From: Acidobacteriota bacterium
GTDB taxonomy: Bacteria; Acidobacteriota; Terriglobia; Terriglobales; Acidobacteriaceae
Direction: 5' to 3'
DNA length: 14,375 bases
Assembly (NCBI GenBank): GCA_021778815.1
Contig: JAJYBW010000035.1
Span: 1 to 14,375, forward strand
Under the pieces are notes generated by a model. The model saw only the letters and a program-made list of their open reading frames with translations. It had not been told where the DNA came from and searched no databases. The position numbers were made by a program, and so were the translations under genes. Shown here piece by piece: positions 12,924-14,375 of this stretch; position 1 is the stretch's first letter, and each line of letters begins with the position of its first letter.

Positions 12924-14063
12924 CTAGATTCCGGAGGGGTCCGATCGCTTCTCTGATGGTAGGAAGATGAAGACTTCTGTCCCGTTTTTGCCGGGCACAG
13001 TGCTGCTGGTGATCTTGATTCGACCCCCATGTTTTTCGACCAGTTGTTTCGCCACCCATAGCCCGATGCCGGTTCCGTGTTGCTCCTTGGTCGTGAAGAA
13101 TGGCTCGAAGATTCTCGCCAGATGCTCCGCTTCAATGCCGCTGCCTTCGTCCCGAACGCGAATCTCAACCTCTGTGCCGTCCCCGTCGGATGTAGACCTT
13201 GTTTCTAGGTAGAGCGATTGCCCCGGTTCCATCGCGTCGATGGAGTTGGCGATGATGTTGGAGAACACTTGCAATAACTCCCCGCGGCTGGCCGTCAACG
13301 GATGGGACGCCTGGAATTGGCGATACACCGTGATGTTCTTGGATGTGAGCTTCGATCGATAGACGGTGAGGACGCTTCCCAGCAGTTCGTCGACGTGGAC
13401 AGCGCTTGGTCTACCGGTGTCGCGATAAAAGCCCAGCGTTTGCCGCGCAATGTGGGAGACCCGCTCAATTTCCTTCTCGGCGGTGTCTAAGTAGCCACGG
13501 GTTTCGCTACCAGCGACGCAGCTTCCGCGAGCCAGAAAAATCAGGTTCAGCACGGCTTCCAGCGGATTGTTGATTTCATGAGCGATCGTGGCCGCCATGC
13601 GTCCTGCGGCTGCCAGCTTTTCCGACTGGATGAGCGATCGTTCCATGTGCTTCCTGGCCGTGATGTCTCGCGCAATTTTTGAGCTGCCGATGACCCGTCC
13701 GGCGTTGTCTCGGATGGGCGAAATCGTCAACGAAACTTCGATGCGTTGTCCGGATTTGCTGATTCTCGTTGTTTCGAAATGCTCGATCCGCTCGCCCGCT
13801 CTCAACTTCCGCAGAATCTCGCTCTCCTCCGCATGCAGTGCTTCGGGAATCAGGCGCAGGATCGACTGTCCGACAATCTCTTCCGCCGTGTATCCATACA
13901 TGCGGTGCGCAGCTTTGTTCCAGCTGGTGATGATGCCGCTGAGATCCTTACTGATGATTGCGTCCTCAGACGAATCGATAATGGCGGCCAGCAAAAAGCG
14001 AGGATCCTCGGCTAGATATTCGCCTGTGACGGACGGAGCTTCTGGGTTTCGAATCAAGGACAT
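12924..14063 (-). CDS. Soluble PAS-domain sensor histidine kinase
   Basis: This 379-residue two-component kinase has no membrane segment, so it should sense a cytoplasmic signal. A single PAS domain spans about residues 22-140 (DAIISKDLSGIITSWNKAAH, then MYGYTAEEIVGQ, ending ARDITARKHMERSL). The HisKA domain carries the phospho-accepting His162 in ATIAHEINNPLEAVLN. The ATPase domain has the N box (FSNIIANSIDAM), the G1 box DEGSGI (305-310), the F box FEPFFTTK and the G2 box GTGIGLWVAKQL (330-341), so it appears catalytically complete. GGAGG lies only 3 bases before the ATG. A TTG two codons later sits at a better 9-base spacing and might be used instead. No response regulator gene is seen, though the partial upstream gene on the same strand could not be identified. 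Confidence 0.94.
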   Translation of the reverse strand: MSLIRNPEAPSVTGEYLAEDPRFLLAAIIDSSEDAIISKDLSGIITSWNKAAHRMYGYTAEEIVGQSILRLIPEALHAEESEILRKLRAGERIEHFETTRISKSGQRIEVSLTISPIRDNAGRVIGSSKIARDITARKHMERSLIQSEKLAAAGRMAATIAHEINNPLEAVLNLIFLARGSCVAGSETRGYLDTAEKEIERVSHIARQTLGFYRDTGRPSAVHVDELLGSVLTVYRSKLTSKNITVYRQFQASHPLTASRGELLQVFSNIIANSIDAMEPGQSLYLETRSTSDGDGTEVEIRVRDEGSGIEAEHLARIFEPFFTTKEQHGTGIGLWVAKQLVEKHGGRIKITSSTVPGKNGTEVFIFLPSEKRSDPSGI

Positions 14064-14243
14064 TCGCCTCCGTCATTCGACCGAGCTGGGACAGGGCAGT
14101 AGCGCGTCGATTTGGGATCCGTTTTCAAACACCCTGTTGGATGCTTCGAAAACAGTCGGCGAAAACATTTATCGCATCAAATCAGTTGTCGAGCGGCATC
14201 AATCCCGTGGAGCTGTTGGTCATACCGGTCGGCTCCTCGGCAG
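14064..14243. other. Short intergenic region upstream of the histidine kinase
   Basis: The 180 bases between the stop of the partial upstream gene and the kinase ATG contain no recognisable gene. An AT-richer patch (around 14160-14185, including TTGATGCGATAAATG on the minus strand) could hold a promoter, but the spacing of candidate hexamers is poor. Confidence 0.35.
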
Positions 14244-14375
14244 TTACTCTTGTGCGCCGTGATGATCGTCCGCAAATTCCTCCGTGAGCCAAGCTTCAAA
14301 TCCCTGCAGGCTTTGCGCGCGATGCAGAAAATTCTGGACCAGGATTTCTCCTGGTTGCGAGCCTCCAGGCTCCAG
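14244..14375 (-). CDS. C-terminal 43 residues of an unidentified protein (cut by window end)
   Basis: A minus-strand frame runs from the window edge to a TAA at 14244-14246. Its residues end in an acidic tail, FEAWLTEEFADDHHGAQE. It is not recognised as any family. A second minus frame is also open over most of the same bases and is more Arg/Cys-rich, so the frame choice rests on composition alone. It would lie 180 bases upstream of the histidine kinase on the same strand. Confidence 0.4.
   Translation of the reverse strand: MEPGGSQPGEILVQNFLHRAQSLQGFEAWLTEEFADDHHGAQE

Noticed and set aside
13588..14262. Plus-strand open frame of 224 codons
   Set aside because: It is antisense to the PAS and HisKA parts of the histidine kinase, which has all its conserved boxes.

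Overview
The window looks like a piece of chromosome from a soil acidobacterium (class Terriglobia or a relative). This is inferred from family content and moderately high GC, not from a marker gene. The families are an acidobacterial-type PQQ dehydrogenase with its own cytochrome c, a BlaI/M56 pair with a non-penicillin-binding C-terminus, a secreted LTxxQ protein, a DUF6629 membrane protein and an LssY_C-containing envelope protein. No tRNA, rRNA, CRISPR array, transposase or phage gene was seen.

Layout. (1) 1-3024, minus strand: a run encoding exported proteins, in transcription order a ThuA-like protein, a di-heme cytochrome c and a PQQ-dependent dehydrogenase cut by the window start. Together they suggest periplasmic oxidation of an alcohol or sugar, with electrons passed to cytochrome c. 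(2) 3285-5743, plus strand: a BlaI-type repressor and an M56 (BlaR1/MecR1-type) membrane protease. Their promoter is bracketed by a perfect 13-bp inverted repeat that is a strong candidate operator. The protease carries a Pro/Ala-rich linker and a repeated coiled coil where BlaR1 has its beta-lactam sensor. (3) 5756-6117, minus strand: a decayed GGDEF (diguanylate cyclase) fragment, followed on the plus strand by a DUF6629 membrane protein (6131-6793). (4) 6890-7569, minus strand: a secreted His-rich Spy/CpxP-like protein with a clear intrinsic terminator. (5) 7912-9267, plus strand: an adrenodoxin-reductase-type ferredoxin-NADP reductase, with a CRP/FNR-like site upstream. (6) 9284-10225, minus strand: a secreted alpha/beta hydrolase. 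(7) 10565-12907, plus strand: a 780-residue exported LssY_C protein with a beta-barrel-like C-terminus. (8) 12924-14063, minus strand: a soluble PAS histidine kinase, preceded by the tail of an unidentified gene that runs off the window end.

The strongest candidates for something undescribed are the BlaI/M56 module with its flanking operator and unusual sensor, the cytochrome c with an Sm-like beta segment inserted in its second heme domain, and the LssY_C/beta-barrel fusion. Several intergenic regions hold perfect palindromes suited to transcription factor binding. Three starts were reassigned from the longest open frame, using Shine-Dalgarno position together with signal peptides or family N-termini: TTG at 3024, GTG at 6131 and ATG at 10565.
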